Of a DNA stretch of 64,000 nucleotides, positions 23,158 to 36,310 are shown one piece after another. A model generated the notes under the pieces. The model saw nothing but the letters and a program-made list of their open reading frames with translations, was not told where the DNA came from and ran no database searches. Source of the DNA: Homarus americanus (taxonomy: Eukaryota; Arthropoda; Malacostraca; Decapoda; Nephropidae); NCBI RefSeq assembly GCF_018991925.1, contig NW_024744529.1:94501-158500 (forward strand), given 5' to 3'. Positions within the stretch are counted from its first letter, which is position 1; each line of letters starts with the position of its first letter. The translations under genes and the position numbers were made by a program.

Positions 23158-23752
23158 CGGCAGTGGCACTAAAAATACTCCTATCTCTGTATTATGTAAC
23201 AAGTACTAAATAATTCACACTACCTTGAGAATTACTACCCACGTGTAAGACCTCAGGGACAGAGTAGCTACTAAATGAAAATTAAAAACGAATTTAATGT
23301 CTCCCTGGACTTGATAGCAGAACATAGCCAATATTTAACTTTTGTATATATAAAAAAAAACCCAGTGTTTATCGACTACCTTTGACATAGTAGACTTATA
23401 GTCCCCCTTACTTAGTCTAGTTAAAAGAATGTTTAGTCAGTGTGGTTGGATTCGTCTTGTTGAAATGTGAAAATAAACTGAGACCAAAGGGAAGGACTGT
23501 TATTATTTCTTATTTTGTGATGATTTTGTTTTAATATTTTGCCTTATTTCCAATGTATATATACAAACTTTGATATGAAACTTCAAATTATATCAACAAA
23601 ATTAGATGTGTATCGTCAAAATGTGAAATTTGAGGTTTATTAAGGAATGTCTTGACCTCAATCTGTTAACTTTTGATTTACATTCCCGAAAATTTTATTA
23701 CAATTTTAAATATAAACAAAATAGATTGACTTTTTTTAAGTATATTATGTTT

Positions 23753-23802
<50 letters not shown>

Positions 23803-23900
23803 CAGGGTTATCTATAATTATCATATACACAGTCATAACGATATAATAAAGTGTGAATTGTAAAATCCAATACCACTGAAATTTCCCCAAGCAATACCAG
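23037..23900. other. AT-rich unique DNA with (GT)n and (AC)n
   Basis: (GT)n is at 23111-23155 and (AC)n at 23754-23801. Between them is low-GC complex sequence without a recognisable gene. Confidence 0.6.
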
Positions 23901-24140
23901 CAGTGTTGCAGCCCAGCGGGAGAACTCTTTTGCAACATCCTCGACAAAATTCGCGGTCTTTTCCCTTTATATCGCGAAAAAGAAAAAAGTATGTATACTT
24001 TTGCAAATGTGTACTGTCAAAGAATTCAACGTGTAGTTTGAGCAACGCAATTTGCCGGCATTTTGTGTGCGTTGCAACCTTGCATCCGGAAATATACGAC
24101 TTTACTTGTTGCACGACGCATACATACATAGACAGGTAGC

Positions 24141-24171
<31 letters not shown>

Positions 24172-24280
24172 TGCAGTCAGCGTGAAAAACACATCCGTGA
24201 GATGTAGTTGAGGCTAAGAAATGATGTTGCAAGCTGCACATGCAAAGAGGAACTCTGCAATGCAATTTGTCTTGTGTAAT
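23901..24280. other. Unique island rich in TTGCA words
   Basis: TTGCA/TGCAA occurs about nine times (for example GTTGCAGCC, TTTGCAACATC, GCGTTGCAACC, TTGTTGCACG, ATGTTGCAGTC, TGTTGCAAGC). (GT)n is at 24143-24168. Overlapping short frames on both strands have no domain I recognise. Confidence 0.45.
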
Positions 24281-24669
24281 ACAGACAGATCGGCCGGTCT
24301 TCTCCTTCAGGTATTTTGCTTTGAACTAAATTTTGTGGAGGAGTGTTATGGATGACAGCCCGGGGAGACGTCTCTCTTTCTCCTATTGTGATCCACCACC
24401 TGTGCTGGCACTGAGGCGAGAGGACTTTTGCCTGGTGTAGTTTCCAGTGCTTGGCTGGAGAGAGAAACAGAGGGAGGAAAATAGAAAGAGAGAGAGAGAG
24501 AGAGGATAAAAGGAAGAGAAAAATAATACAAAAAAGAAAGACAGAACAGATAAAGAGATAGTTACATAGACAAGCAAACACATAAATTCAACAAAAACAA
24601 ACAACAATAAAAGTATAATGATGTATATAACACAACACGAAAAAACAAAAATAATCCCCTGATATTTAC

Positions 24670-24728
<59 letters not shown>

Positions 24729-25310
24729 ATAGTTAATTCAAGGCAAAAAAAGAAACTTGTCTCTTAAGAATGTAAGTTGGCTGGGCGTAAAATTGTCGGC
24801 GTGGAAAACTAAGTATGTGTTTTATAGGTGTTACGCAGACTGCTCCTCTTATCCTGCTGACGAACCTCACCTGTGTACCCTCCTTTAATTACTTACCTGT
24901 AATTGCTTTTTATGTAATTAATTTGCTTATTTTATTTAGGTATTTGAATGCTTAATTTGGTGTATGTAGTTGGGACTGTGTATATTTAATTTGCTTTATT
25001 ATGTTTTGTATTTAATCAGGATACATTAAATATTGTATTAATTTGTGTATTTACTATTGTATTTCATTGTCATATATAATTATCTTATTTAATTGTTATA
25101 TTATCTATTGAATTTCATGTATATATTAATTTATTGTGGATTAAGTCTGTATTTAATTGATTTATGTATTTATTTTCTGTAACTTAATTATCTATTTAAT
25201 TGTTTTCTGTATATTTAATAGGTATTTTATTATTGTTTGTATTTTACTCTTTCTTGTTTCATATTATTACATGAGATCAACGTTAGACCATTGAAGAATA
25301 TATCTTTGTG
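24281..25310. other. Intergenic DNA with (AC)n and TATTTAATT-rich block
   Basis: 24470-24510 is (GA)-rich and (AC)n is at 24671-24722. 24890-25240 is AT-rich with TTTAATTTG and ATTTAATTG words. No gene seen. Confidence 0.6.
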
Positions 25311-25608
25311 TCGTTTGGCTTTCCTCCCTCTTCCTCTTCCTCTTCCTCATTCCACTTCTTATCTTCCTCCTTCTACTCCTTCTGCTGTGCTCTTGATCCT
25401 CCTCTTTTTGTTGTGTTTTTCCTCATAATTTATTCTTATTCACCTTCTCTCAATATCTTTCCTTTATTGTCTCCTCCTCGTCCTCTTCCTCCTCTTCCTC
25501 CTCCTCCCTTTCCTCCTCCTCCTCCTCCTCCTCCTCGTGCCTTAAACTTATTGAGTTGGCCAACTGCGATAATATTATCATAGTGATTTTTCTTCTCTTG
25601 GCCTGTGA

Positions 25609-25662
<54 letters not shown>

Positions 25663-25846
25663 CAAATCACCATGTTCACGTATATATCATTATTTCCTTG
25701 TACGTGAATGTATATGTGTGTGTATGTATGTACACTATATATATATATGAGTTATGGATGGTTGTAAGTCGTACACCTTGTGGTTAATGTCCAGGTACTA
25801 AGACACTATTTGCAAAGTATTATTTCTCACTTAGATTCTGTATTTC

Positions 25847-25909
<63 letters not shown>

Positions 25910-26220
25910 TGTGTTTGTGTGTCTGTTAAAGAGATAGAGATATATGAACAGAGAGAGATACAAACAGACACACCTTCCCCTCTACGTAAAAAATAGATTA
26001 CAGGTATTAATAATCATCATTGCAGACAGGTGAGCGGTGTGGTAAAGGTGTCCGTGGTGAAGGGGAGAAAGTTGAATAGTATTGTGGTTGAGAATATCTG
26101 TCTGTTTGTCTGTCTGAATGAAAACCTCCATATATCTCCGTTAGTCAATATTTTCCTTTACGACACCGAGAAAGGAATGTGTGTGTCGTGAATGCAACTA
26201 AACGCTGAAGGGGTGACAAC
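25311..26220. repeat. Pyrimidine triplet tract, (GT)n and (GA)n
   Basis: 25318-25540 is CTT/CTC-rich, (GT)n is at 25610-25660 and (GA)n at 25852-25907. The remainder is unique. Confidence 0.85.
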
Positions 26221-26600
26221 TGTTTCTTTCATGACAACGACAAGAAACAACAACAACATCAATAACAACAATAATACTAACAACAACAATAATAATAACA
26301 ATAAAAACAGCCAATAACAATAGTAATAGAAACAACAACAACAACAACAACAATAATAATTTCAACAACAGCCAATAACAACAACACAACAACACTAATA
26401 GTAACAACAACAAAAATAGCAAGTAAAACAACAATACTTATGTCAACAACAACAACATCAATGACAACAATAACAACTAAACAACGCAGCCTTCACCTCT
26501 TTCTAACACAACCCTGAACCAACTATAACACAACCCTGACCCAAATAAAACACAACCCTGATCTAACTATATAACACAACCCTAATTACACCCGGTTACC
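26221..26600. repeat. AAC/AAT triplet-rich block and 22-bp repeat
   Basis: 26225-26480 is a degenerate ACAACAATAAT array. 26505-26590 has four AACACAACCCTG units spaced 22, 22 and 24 bp. Confidence 0.88.
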
Positions 26601-27500
26601 CCTCATGACCTCGGGTTCCAATGGCACAAAATGATTATGACCTCAAATTATTTTACTGTCTCTTATTGTGGTTGACCTCCACTGAGCTAACCATTACCTG
26701 TGTGGATTAGCTAATCAGGGTTTCACGCCGCCCCTCCCCTACCCCCCCTCCCTCTCCCTTCCGTCCCCCCCTCCCCCCTCCCCCCTCCCCGCTGATTAGG
26801 AGAGGATTGGGGTGTGTATTTTGGGAGATATAGTAGAGAGACACCACACACACACACACATACACACACACACACACGCGCAAATACACAAACAGAACAC
26901 TCATACACACACACACGCACTCAATCAAACAAAACCAAATACAAATCAGACAGACCATTCAGTCCCATATTCAACAACACAACAACAACGCCCAACCCCA
27001 GAACATGACAAGCGCTCTATGACACGGGAGTTAAAATTTATCCCCAGATCAAACTCACCTTAACGAAAATCACAAAAAAATTCTCGTAAGTCTAATTCTC
27101 CTCCGTGATCCCCCCCCCCCCCTCAAGCATTATAGAATTTATTGAATATAATCACGTTGGAGAATTAGGAAACCAGGAACAAAATTGGAATTGGAGGAAA
27201 CTGGTGATAATTTGTGATAACTGAGGCGTAATAAATGGATATATTAGATTCTGGGGGACTGTGGTGGTTGTGGTGGTGGTGGTGGGTGTATGTCAAGGTG
27301 GGCAGTGTAGGGATTATGTAAGGGGTAGGTAAGGGGGAAGGAGGGTTATGGAGTGAGGGGAGAGGGAGGTGGGTGGGAGGGGGGAAGGTGATGAGGAAGG
27401 AGTGTGGTGGGGTACGGGGAGAAAGGGGACGGTAGAGGAAGGGTGAGAAGACAAGGGGAGATGAAAGGAAGAGAAGGAGGAGGAAGGGAGGAAATTAGCA
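26601..27500. repeat. Unique stretches, CA-rich run and purine tract
   Basis: 26846-26930 is CA-rich, 26725-26790 C-rich and 27300-27495 G/A-rich. 27060-27240 is unique AT-rich. No gene. Confidence 0.7.
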
Positions 27501-27533
<33 letters not shown>

Positions 27534-28003
27534 GTGTGTGTGCGTGTGTGTGTGTAAAGAATATCGTTTAAATATCTATTCATTACATTACACTAAGAAG
27601 GTGTAGCTGTTAGTCTGTGCGTGTTGAGTTAGATTGACTTTGCGTGCGTGCCTGAGGTAAACCCATCTAGGTGGGACTGTAGGTAGGAGGGAGAGAAGGG
27701 AGAGAGGTGGATGGAAAAGGAAGGATAGCGGGAGGGAAAGGAAAGAGACAGAAAGAGGGACAAGAAGAAGGAGGAGATGGTGAGAAAAGAATGGTGTGGA
27801 ATAGGTTACAGTAATAGATGAAAGTATAGATGGAGGAGAATGGGAAAGGAGGATTCGGGAGGCAGAAAGTGGGAAAGGTTAAGTGAGAGGGAAAGGAAGG
27901 GTGAAGATAGGGAAAAGGAAGGAAGTTAAAAGGAAGGAAAAAGAAAAAGGGAAAAGCAAGATGAATATATGAATAGAATTTAAGGGAGGATGAGGAAGGG
28001 AGA

Positions 28004-28039
<36 letters not shown>

Positions 28040-28040
28040 A
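27501..28040. repeat. (GT)n, purine tract, (AC)n
   Basis: (GT)n with GC interruptions is at 27501-27555, a purine tract at 27675-27990 and (AC)n at 28007-28036. Confidence 0.88.
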
Positions 28041-28557
28041 CACCATGGTGGGTGATGATCGCTCCGGCTGGTCGATATCAAGAAGCGTGTTAGAATGTGT
28101 CTGGCTATACCATCGAGGAATGCCACCCGCTGCCACCAGTTGTCCTCTCGGGTGTTTGTTGACATATTTGTGCCATATTTACCACCATCATAGTACTACC
28201 AACACTACCACCATCACCTCTACCACCACTTCATCTATCCATTATCTTCACCACCACCACTATCTCCACCACCACCACCACCACCACCACCACCACCACC
28301 ACCACCACCACCACCACTACCAACAACAACAACTATCATATCTGGGTGGTACAGAAAACTCTTCGTTAATGCCACCAACAGCGTTAAGCGATACACAATC
28401 ACCTAAGTGCTTTATATCGCCACAGTACAGGTAAACAAAAATATTTATAGCGATAATCTCTATTGTTTGTTGCGTTACTATTTGTTATTTTTAGTTGTAC
28501 TGTTGTCTTTGTTTTATTTGGGTTAAATGTCAAAGATGCATTTTTTATCATATGCTT

Positions 28558-28560
<3 letters not shown>
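28041..28560. other. Unique DNA enclosing a (CAC)n tract
   Basis: 28190-28260 is CCA/CAC-rich and 28266-28317 is (CAC)n, reading as poly-His on the + strand. The flanks are complex but no exon is recognised. Confidence 0.65.
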
Positions 28561-28621
<61 letters not shown>

Positions 28622-28757
28622 CTGTATGCCAAGGGAGTAAAATAACATAATTACTCTCTCTCTCTCTCTCTCTCTCTCTTTACATTCTGTATGCCAAGGG
28701 TAAAATATAATTTACTCTCTCTCTCTCTCTCATTCTGTGAGGGTAAAATATAATTTA

Positions 28758-28817
<60 letters not shown>

Positions 28818-28820
28818 CTC
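28561..28820. repeat. Composite repeat: (CT)n plus a TGCCAAGGGTAAAAT unit
   Basis: (CT)n blocks at 28562-28617, 28653-28679, 28715-28731 and 28757-28815 alternate with three related spacers containing ATTCTGT and GGGTAAAATATAATTTA. The spacer shortens from copy to copy. Confidence 0.9.
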
Positions 28821-29700
28821 ACACACTCCCCTACTCTAAAATATTCAGAATAAATTGTCTGAAATACATCAGCTTGCATGCCTCTGAGGGGGTGAAGGAA
28901 AAGGGAAATAATAAATTACAAGCAATGTGTCAGTATATTCAGAAGACTTGAGATATATTACCCACGTATATTTCTACAAGGTATCAAGGAAGTATAATAA
29001 GAGAAGGAAAATTTAAGTAGGTTGATGTGTAGTGCAGCAGGTGTGTGTGTGTGTGTGTGAGGCATACCTGTGTGTTGCGTGTCACCTGTGATGAATGATA
29101 ATTAATCCAGAGGGGGGGGAATAAAGGTGAGAAGGAGGGTGAGAGGATGAGATTAAGAGAGAGAAAAGGGAGAGAACGTAAGAGAGAGAATGGGAGAGGG
29201 GGGTAAAGAGAGAGAAAGAGAAATGGAGAATATGATAGAAAGATAGAGTGAGAGAAAAATAAAAAGAATGAGGGAAATGGGAAAGAGATTGGATTTAAGA
29301 GAGAATGAGAGATAGAAAGAAACGATAAGTTGAAGGTGAAAGAGATGGGTATTGTGACTAAGAGAGAAAAAGAGAAAAAAACGAATGATAGAAATAGGAG
29401 AGAAATTAAGATTAAGAGAGTAGGAAGGAGAAAGAGATTAAGGAATGAGAGGAAGAAAAATGAAAGAAAGAGAGAGATAAAGATCAAGAAGGTCGGAGAA
29501 AGACAATGAGATTAGAGAATAACAAAGAGAGACAAGGGTTTAGAGAACAGAAGAGAGATAGAGGCTAAGAAATGATATACGAATGGAGAGAAAGAGATAA
29601 CGAACAAATTGTGAGAAAAGGTGAAAGAGAATAAGATTAAAGGACAAAGAAAATAAATAAACGATAGAATATACAGACATACACTAAATAATATATTGTA
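28821..29700. repeat. Short unique stretch then purine tract
   Basis: 29041-29060 is (GT)n. 29110-29660 is A/G-rich with AGAGAGAA words. The 167-residue minus-strand frame is a Phe/Leu/Ser translation of it. Confidence 0.85.
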
Positions 29701-29872
29701 TTTGTTTTCTTTTGTTTACAGGTAAGTGTGACGTTATGTGGTGTCTACCGTTGTTGAGCAGTAGAGGCGGATAAACAAGTAATCCCGACTCAGGTAATGT
29801 TAGATTTGTTTACCTGGCAGCAATTCTCTAGTCATCTGATTATTATTGCCTAAAGATAATCGATACTCCTCC

Positions 29873-29930
<58 letters not shown>

Positions 29931-30460
29931 TTCTTACTTTATCTCTCTCTCTCTCTCTCTTAGATTTATTTTCTTTTGTCATGAAACCAAGTTGGTGATT
30001 TGCATGCCGTGTTAATTAATAATTCAGTATTGCGTTCCTTTGCCATGCCTGTGAGTAGGGGGGGCTGCCAGGGGTATATAGTGTGGGTATAATACTGGCC
30101 CCCTCCCCCCTTCACTTTCCCTCCTCCCACCCTCCCTCTCCTTCCTCCCTCCTCCTCCCTCCACCACTCCTTCCCTCCCTCCACCTCCTTCCTCCTTCGT
30201 CCCCCCTTCCGTCCCTCACCCCCTTCACTTTATTCTAATCTTCCTTTTCCTTCTGTCTTTTCCGACCCTCCTTTCCCCTCCGTTCCTCCTTCACTCATTC
30301 CCCCCCCTCCTCTTCCCCCCTTCCCTCCCTCACTCCCTTCCTTCCTCCATCACACCTACCTTCCCCTCTCCGTCCGTTCTTTCCTCCCTCCCTCCTTCCC
30401 TCCCTCCCTTCCTTCCTCCTTCCCTCCTTCCTTCTTTCCCGCCTTACCCCGTATCGTAAA
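29701..30460. repeat. Unique stretch, (CT)n and pyrimidine tract
   Basis: 29700-29870 is unique, (CT)n lies at 29872-29928 and 29941-29960, and 30098-30445 is C/T-rich with TTCCTCCCTCC words. Confidence 0.85.
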
Positions 30461-31261
30461 TCATAAAAGTACTGAAAACATTTATTATCTGATGATTTTT
30501 TTTCCTAGGATGCTCAGACGTTATTGTCACAGTCCGCTTCAAGGCAACATAGGTTCGTAAAGTTATGTTGTTGTTAGGTTTTTTCTCCCAGGATGCTGTA
30601 GCGTTATTACCATGATTACGGCTCATGACTGACTTAGTAAGAAAGCTTATTGAGGTGACGACTGTTGGGAGAGAGTGTGTGAAAGTATGTAAGAATACAA
30701 AGTGCGAGTGTATATGTGAGAGAGATTATTTGCGAGGGAGAGGGAGAGATGTGTGTGAGACAGTATATGTGTAAGATTGAGAAGAAGAGACTATTTTTGA
30801 GATAGATAGATAGGGTATGGTGGAGACATGAAAGAGTAAAGGAGAAATGAAGAAAGAAGGAGATAAAGAAGACAAAGAAAGAATAACACCCCGAAAGAAA
30901 AACAAATTTACTAATACATAAATTGACAAAATGCAAATTTGTTTTCGAGCAAGACAGAGAGACTCCAATATATATGACTGAACAAACAAACACGCAGACA
31001 AACTGACAGACAGACAGACAGTCAGATAGACAGGCAGGCAGACAGACAGACAGTCAAGCAGAAAGAATTCCAATAACACTCAACACCTCACGACCCGTGT
31101 CCTAGAGAGAGAGAGACAGAGAGAAAGAGAGAGAAAGAGATATAAAGAAAAAGAGAGACAGAGAGAAGTAGAGAAATAGAGAGAGGCAGATATATAAAAA
31201 GATAGACACAGAAAGAGATATAGAGAAAGAAAAAGACAGAGAAAGACTGAGGGAAAGCAAG

Positions 31262-31302
<41 letters not shown>

Positions 31303-31640
31303 ATATCAGATTCTCCAACACAGACATATTTTATTGTACCTCTAAGCACTTTTTCATAATCCCCGTCCAAGAAGATCCCAGACACAAACAGGTAGACAGA
31401 GACGAACACAGACAGAAAAGAGATAGAAAGACAGACTGACACACAGACGGACAGATAGAGAAACAGACAGAGTTTTCTATGTTAAGATATGTAATAAAAA
31501 ATGACAAAGAGAGAGAGAGAATGGAGGAAAGGGGGAATGAAATAAACACATAAACAATAAAAATCCCAAAGAAATAGAAAAAAAAAGGGAAATACAGACA
31601 GGAACAAAAAGATGAAAAAGACAGAATTTATGTTCGCGGT
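30461..31640. repeat. Purine-rich degenerate GAGA/CAGA DNA
   Basis: 30470-30650 is unique. 30660-31620 is dominated by AGAGA, CAGACAGA and AAAGA words, with (GA)n at 31266-31300. Several Ser/Leu/Cys-rich minus-strand frames are artefacts. Confidence 0.82.
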
Positions 31641-32020
31641 GCTGGAGACGTGATGCTGTGTAACAACTCCAGCGCGAGCAATCAGCAGTGCCTGGCGTTT
31701 CCTCTCCCATCCTGCAATCTTATGGTATGTCAGGTAAGGTAATCAAACGTTCGCCTACCTTATGCCAGCAGTGGTGTTATTATGAGCGATTGCGTTTCAC
31801 TCCGCCGAAAGAACGCAGTTATGGACTCTACGCCAGACGTACGTTCGCCCGCTTTTTTGCTTTTAGTGGTGCTGTTTCTATTTTGAGTTGCTTAATTGTC
31901 AGAAGAAGAAAAGAACCATAAATTATTGTAGTTTTGTCTAGATGCGCCGTCCGTTATGACCCGATTCGGACAGTCTGGTTCATTTAGTCCAACTTAGTCG
32001 ATTTCTGGGACGCTGAGGGC
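31641..32020. other. Unique island of balanced composition
   Basis: About 350 bp of complex sequence with a 77-residue + frame (31688-31921). I recognise no domain. A donor-like CAGGTAAGG lies at about 31729, so an exon of an unknown transcript is possible but unsupported. Confidence 0.3.
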
Positions 32021-32700
32021 AGTAGGGGGGCGGAGAGGTGGGGTGGGGGTTAGCGGCAGGTGAAGAGGCGTTAAGAAGGGAGGGAGGGAGGAAGGAAGGG
32101 GAGGAAGGATTGATAGGGAAGGGGGAGGAGGGAAGGGAGAAGGAAGGATTGATAGAGGAAAGGAGGGAGGGAGGAAGAAGTTGATGAGGAAGGAGGAGGA
32201 GGAAGGAGAAGGAAGGGTTGATAGAGGAAAGGAGGGAGGGAGGAGGAGGAAGAAGGAGGAAGGATAGAGGAAAGGAGGGAGGGAGGTTGATAGAGGAAAG
32301 GAGGAGGAGGTGAAAGTCAGAATGGATGAAATAAACGGTCAGGGGAGAGGGAAAGGAGGAAGCAGAAGCAGTGAGAGAGGGAGAGAGAGAGAGAGAGATG
32401 ACAAAGGATGAGAAGGTTAATAAAGGGGATGAAAGAAGGGATGGGGAGATTAAAGGAAAAAAATCGGAAGAGAGATGAGGAGATTAGTCAAGAAGAGAAG
32501 GAATGGGGAGAAGAATGAACACAAAAGAGAGATCGGAAATGGAGAATGGATGGGGAGATTAATGGAGGAGATGAGAGGAGAAGTGGGGAGAACAATCTAA
32601 CACATGGGAGAGAATACAGTATATATTACTTGGGGAGAAATTATTATACATGCAACCTTGAGTTAGTGAAACATGGCGAGTGGCGACCGTAGAGTTACAC
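32021..32700. repeat. Purine tract with GGAAAGGAGGGAGGGAGG repeats
   Basis: 32040-32590 is almost pure A/G on the + strand. ATTGATAGAGGAAAGGAGGG-type units recur about six times. Confidence 0.88.
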
Positions 32701-32997
32701 CCCACTCGTGATCCCCCCCCTTCCCCACCTCCTCCCCCTCCCTCCCCTCACCCCTTCCTTCACCCTCACCCCAAGCCACACTATAAACACCACCATTCTC
32801 TTGTGTCTGTCTGTTTGTCTGTAAGAAAAAATAAATTATTGCTTTTTGTGTCTTTTTATGTCTTTATTCTTATTATCGTTATTACCTATTCTTGATGTGG
32901 TCTTATTTTTCTCTAATTTATTCTTTCTGTGTTTCTATTACTTTCCCTTCCATTTTCCTTCATCTTTTGCTATCTTTTTCCTTTCACTTCCTTACAT

Positions 32998-33065
<68 letters not shown>

Positions 33066-33203
33066 ACACCCCACTGCTTTTACCCAGCCCAATAAACTCC
33101 TCATATCCGGCCTTGAGACACCGGACTAGTGAGATCGACACTGTAGGTGGAACTGACTCTAACCCCTGAGATGTGTCGCCTCGTTATACAGTTTTACCAT
33201 GGT

Positions 33204-33242
<39 letters not shown>

Positions 33243-33260
33243 GCTGGTATCTAAGAGGGG
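32701..33260. repeat. Pyrimidine stretches with (CT)n 33003-33064 and 33207-33240
   Basis: 32715-32775 is C-rich, 32900-33000 T-rich, followed by (CT)31. A short unique stretch separates a second (CT)17. Confidence 0.9.
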
Positions 33261-34630
33261 TTTTCTCAGAGTTTATTTTTCATCTTTCTCTTCATTCTTA
33301 ATTTCTCCTCTCTGCTCCTCCTTCCTTCTTCCTTCTTCCTCCTCTTTTCCCAACTCTCTCCTTTTCATTTCCCTTCGTGGTTTCCTTCTCACATTATTCC
33401 TTTCCGTCCCCTCCCTCTTTCTCTATTCCCGTCTACTACCCCTTCTCTTCCTCTCTTTCCTTTAACCCTTCTTCTCTCATCCCTCCTCTCTCTCCTGTCC
33501 TTTCTCACCTCTCGCATCTTACTCTTTCTCTCACACTGTTTCTCTCTCACTGCTTCTCTCTCACCCTTTCTATATAACCCCTTTTTCTCTTCCCTTTCTC
33601 ACTTAACTCTTCCCCTTCCCTCCCCTACCCAACTACCCCTCCCACTCCCCTTCTTCCCCCTCCCCTCTCTCTCTCTCACTCTCCCTTTCACCTCCCCTTC
33701 CACTTTCAGACACCCTTCCCTGTCACATGACAAAGCGGCTCACTTATTGGTTCTGGGCTCAACCAATGGCGTCGTCAGGCCTGCTACCCGATACCAAGAT
33801 TTTTAGTCCTTTTCTTCTACTTTCTTTTCTTTTTTGCCCTTTTTACTCTTTCTTTTCGCAGCTTTCTTTCACGACCTCCTGTTACAGCTTCATCAATTTT
33901 CCACTCTGTGTGTACGAAGCTATATCCTTCTTCTTCTTCTTCTTCTTCTTCTTCTTCCGAGTTGTTCCCACTCCTCTCCCATTTCCTTCTTCCATGTCTC
34001 TTCCTATTCTTTTCCATATCTCTTCCTTCTGTCTTCCATCTCTCTTCTGTACTTCTTCTTCCCCTATCCCTCTGATACTCGTCTCTACCCTCTCACCTCC
34101 CCCCCTTCCCTCCATCTCACCCTTTGGTGCATCTTCTCCTTCCTCTCCATCTTCTTTCTTCTCGCCTTCCTTATCTCCTCTCCATTCGTCTATCCCTCTT
34201 TCTCTTTTATTCCCCTATTATTTTACCTGCTTCATGTCACCCTCTGTAGCTTCCTCTCCGCCCTCCTCCCCCTCACCCCACATTCCTCTCCTCCTTCTCT
34301 GTCCTCTTCCTTCTCACCCCACATTCTTCTTCTCCCTCCTCCCTCTCACACTCTCTCTCCCCCACTCTCCCCGGCTCATGAATTTCCTTCCTTCACTTTT
34401 AATTCAATCAACATTCTTCCTGGTCACCTAATTATCGTAACTTGTGGCTCCTGTCAATGATTCATCAGTCTTCCCTATCCCTCCCTCCTTCTTCCTCCTC
34501 TTCCTCCCTCTCTCTTCCCTCCCTCTAATTTCTTATTTTTTCTCCCCGCCTCTTCTCCTCCACCACCCCCCCCTCTCCGCCTCGCCTCCTCCACCCCCCC
34601 TCTCTCTCCCCTCCTCATCCACCCCTTTAA
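33261..34630. repeat. 1.3-kb pyrimidine tract with a short unique island
   Basis: C/T dominates throughout except 33720-33800, which contains a perfect ATTGGTT/AACCAAT inverted repeat (33746-33767). The 208-234 residue frames are Ser/Phe/Leu/Pro translations. Confidence 0.9.
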
Positions 34631-34860
34631 GGTTCAGAGGTTTATGGTGATGAATCCCCCTAAACACACTCCTCTACCCCACCCACCTCTCCATCCTCCT
34701 CCTCTCCCTTCCCACCTCTCCATCTTCCCTCCTCTCCCCCACCACCTCTCCATCCTTCCTCCTTCTCCCCTTTCTCTTCCCTTTCTTATTTCTTCCGTCC
34801 TTTTCTCTCCTCTTCTTTCTCATCTCTCCTATCCTTCCCTCACCCTTTTCCTTCAGGTAG

Positions 34861-34931
<71 letters not shown>

Positions 34932-35416
34932 GATAACGATGTGGACTCAAGTCAACAAAAAAAGGAAGTGTACTCAGACCATCAGCTGGAGGCCTTGAGT
35001 GGTGGAAGGAGGAGGAGAAGAGGAGGAAGGAAAGAGGGAGGAGGATGGAGGGAATAAAAGGTAAGATAAAGGGAAAGGAGGATATTATAGTTAAGTAGAA
35101 ACCAGAGGTGAGAAGAATAAAGAGTGAGGTAAGTGTGAGGGAGAGAAAAGAGATAGAAGAATAAGTTTAAAGGGAGGAAGGAGGAAGATTGGGCGAGTTT
35201 GAAGGAGAAAATAGAGAAGAGAATAGCACGTGTGGGAGAGGGAGGGAGGATGAAATAAAAAGGGTTAAGAAGGAGGAAAAAAGGCAAGAGGTAAAGATAC
35301 AAAAAATGGGATGAGGTGTGGATAGAAAATGTAGGAGAGGAAAATAGAGATATCATGAATTTGTTTAAGTTATACAAATATAAATACAACACGATATGTA
35401 GACATGTAGTTAAACC

Positions 35417-35496
<80 letters not shown>

Positions 35497-35510
35497 CACA
35501 TGTGCAAAAA
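34631..35510. repeat. Pyrimidine stretch, (AC)n, purine tract, (AC)n
   Basis: 34660-34855 is C/T-rich, (AC)n is at 34862-34928, 34990-35310 is A/G-rich and (AC)n is at 35420-35494. Confidence 0.92.
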
Positions 35511-36225
35511 CAAATATTTCGTTTCTCCCCCCCAAAAAAAAAAAAACATATTTACACGCTGCCTTCTTCAAAAACTTTTTGTGTATCTGTCAAAATCTCT
35601 TGTTTATTAAGCTGATTGTTTTGTTTTTATTTCCCCGTTTTCTATACGCTGGTGGTGGGACTGGGAGGGGAGACTTATGAAGCTCTGTTAGGCCGCGGTG
35701 ACTGACGTGGGTGAGAGTTGGTCCAGTCAGGGAACTGTTTTTAGTGTGAGCCAGTTGTCTATCTGTCTGTCTGTCTGTCTGTTGGTCTGTCTCCCATTAC
35801 TATCCTAAGATCCCTTTTCCCTTCCTTGCCCTTATCCCTCCTTCCTTCCTTCACCATTCTCTCCTTCTCTCACCTCCCTTCTTCCCTCCCTCACTTACCT
35901 CCTTCTTTCCCTCTTACTTTCTCTCGCTCCCTCTCACCCTTCTTCTCTCCTGTCCACCATCCAGTTGCTCGTATTTCCTCTTACCCTCCTTCACCCCTCC
36001 CTCCACACATCCCACCTACCCCCCATCACCCCTCCCTCCACCATCTACATCCCCCTCCCTCCACCTCCACACATCACCTCCTCCACCATCCCCCCCCATC
36101 CACCCCTCCTCCACCTAATCCCTCCCCCTCCCTTCCCCTCCCTGCTGCCACACAGTAACACAAGGCGACTATCCCGGACATTCAAAATCCGGAAAATAAA
36201 TAACTTGTCGTCTTTTCCATTACCT

Positions 36226-36260
<35 letters not shown>

Positions 36261-36263
36261 TGT

Positions 36264-36300
<37 letters not shown>

Positions 36301-36310
36301 TGTGTGAGAG
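35511..36310. repeat. Unique stretch, pyrimidine tract and (GT)n
   Basis: 35511-35750 is unique, and (GTCT)n is at about 35763-35782. 35815-36150 is C/T-rich with CACCCCTCCCTCCAC words. (GT)n with interruptions is at 36229-36306. Confidence 0.85.

Noticed and set aside
31688..31921. 77-residue + frame in a unique island as a gene
   Set aside because: No domain, no codon or splice context beyond one donor-like site. Kept only as unexplained unique DNA.
33727..34460. Frames of 234 and 208 residues
   Set aside because: Two overlapping frames of similar composition in a C/T tract. Neither shows a recognisable domain.
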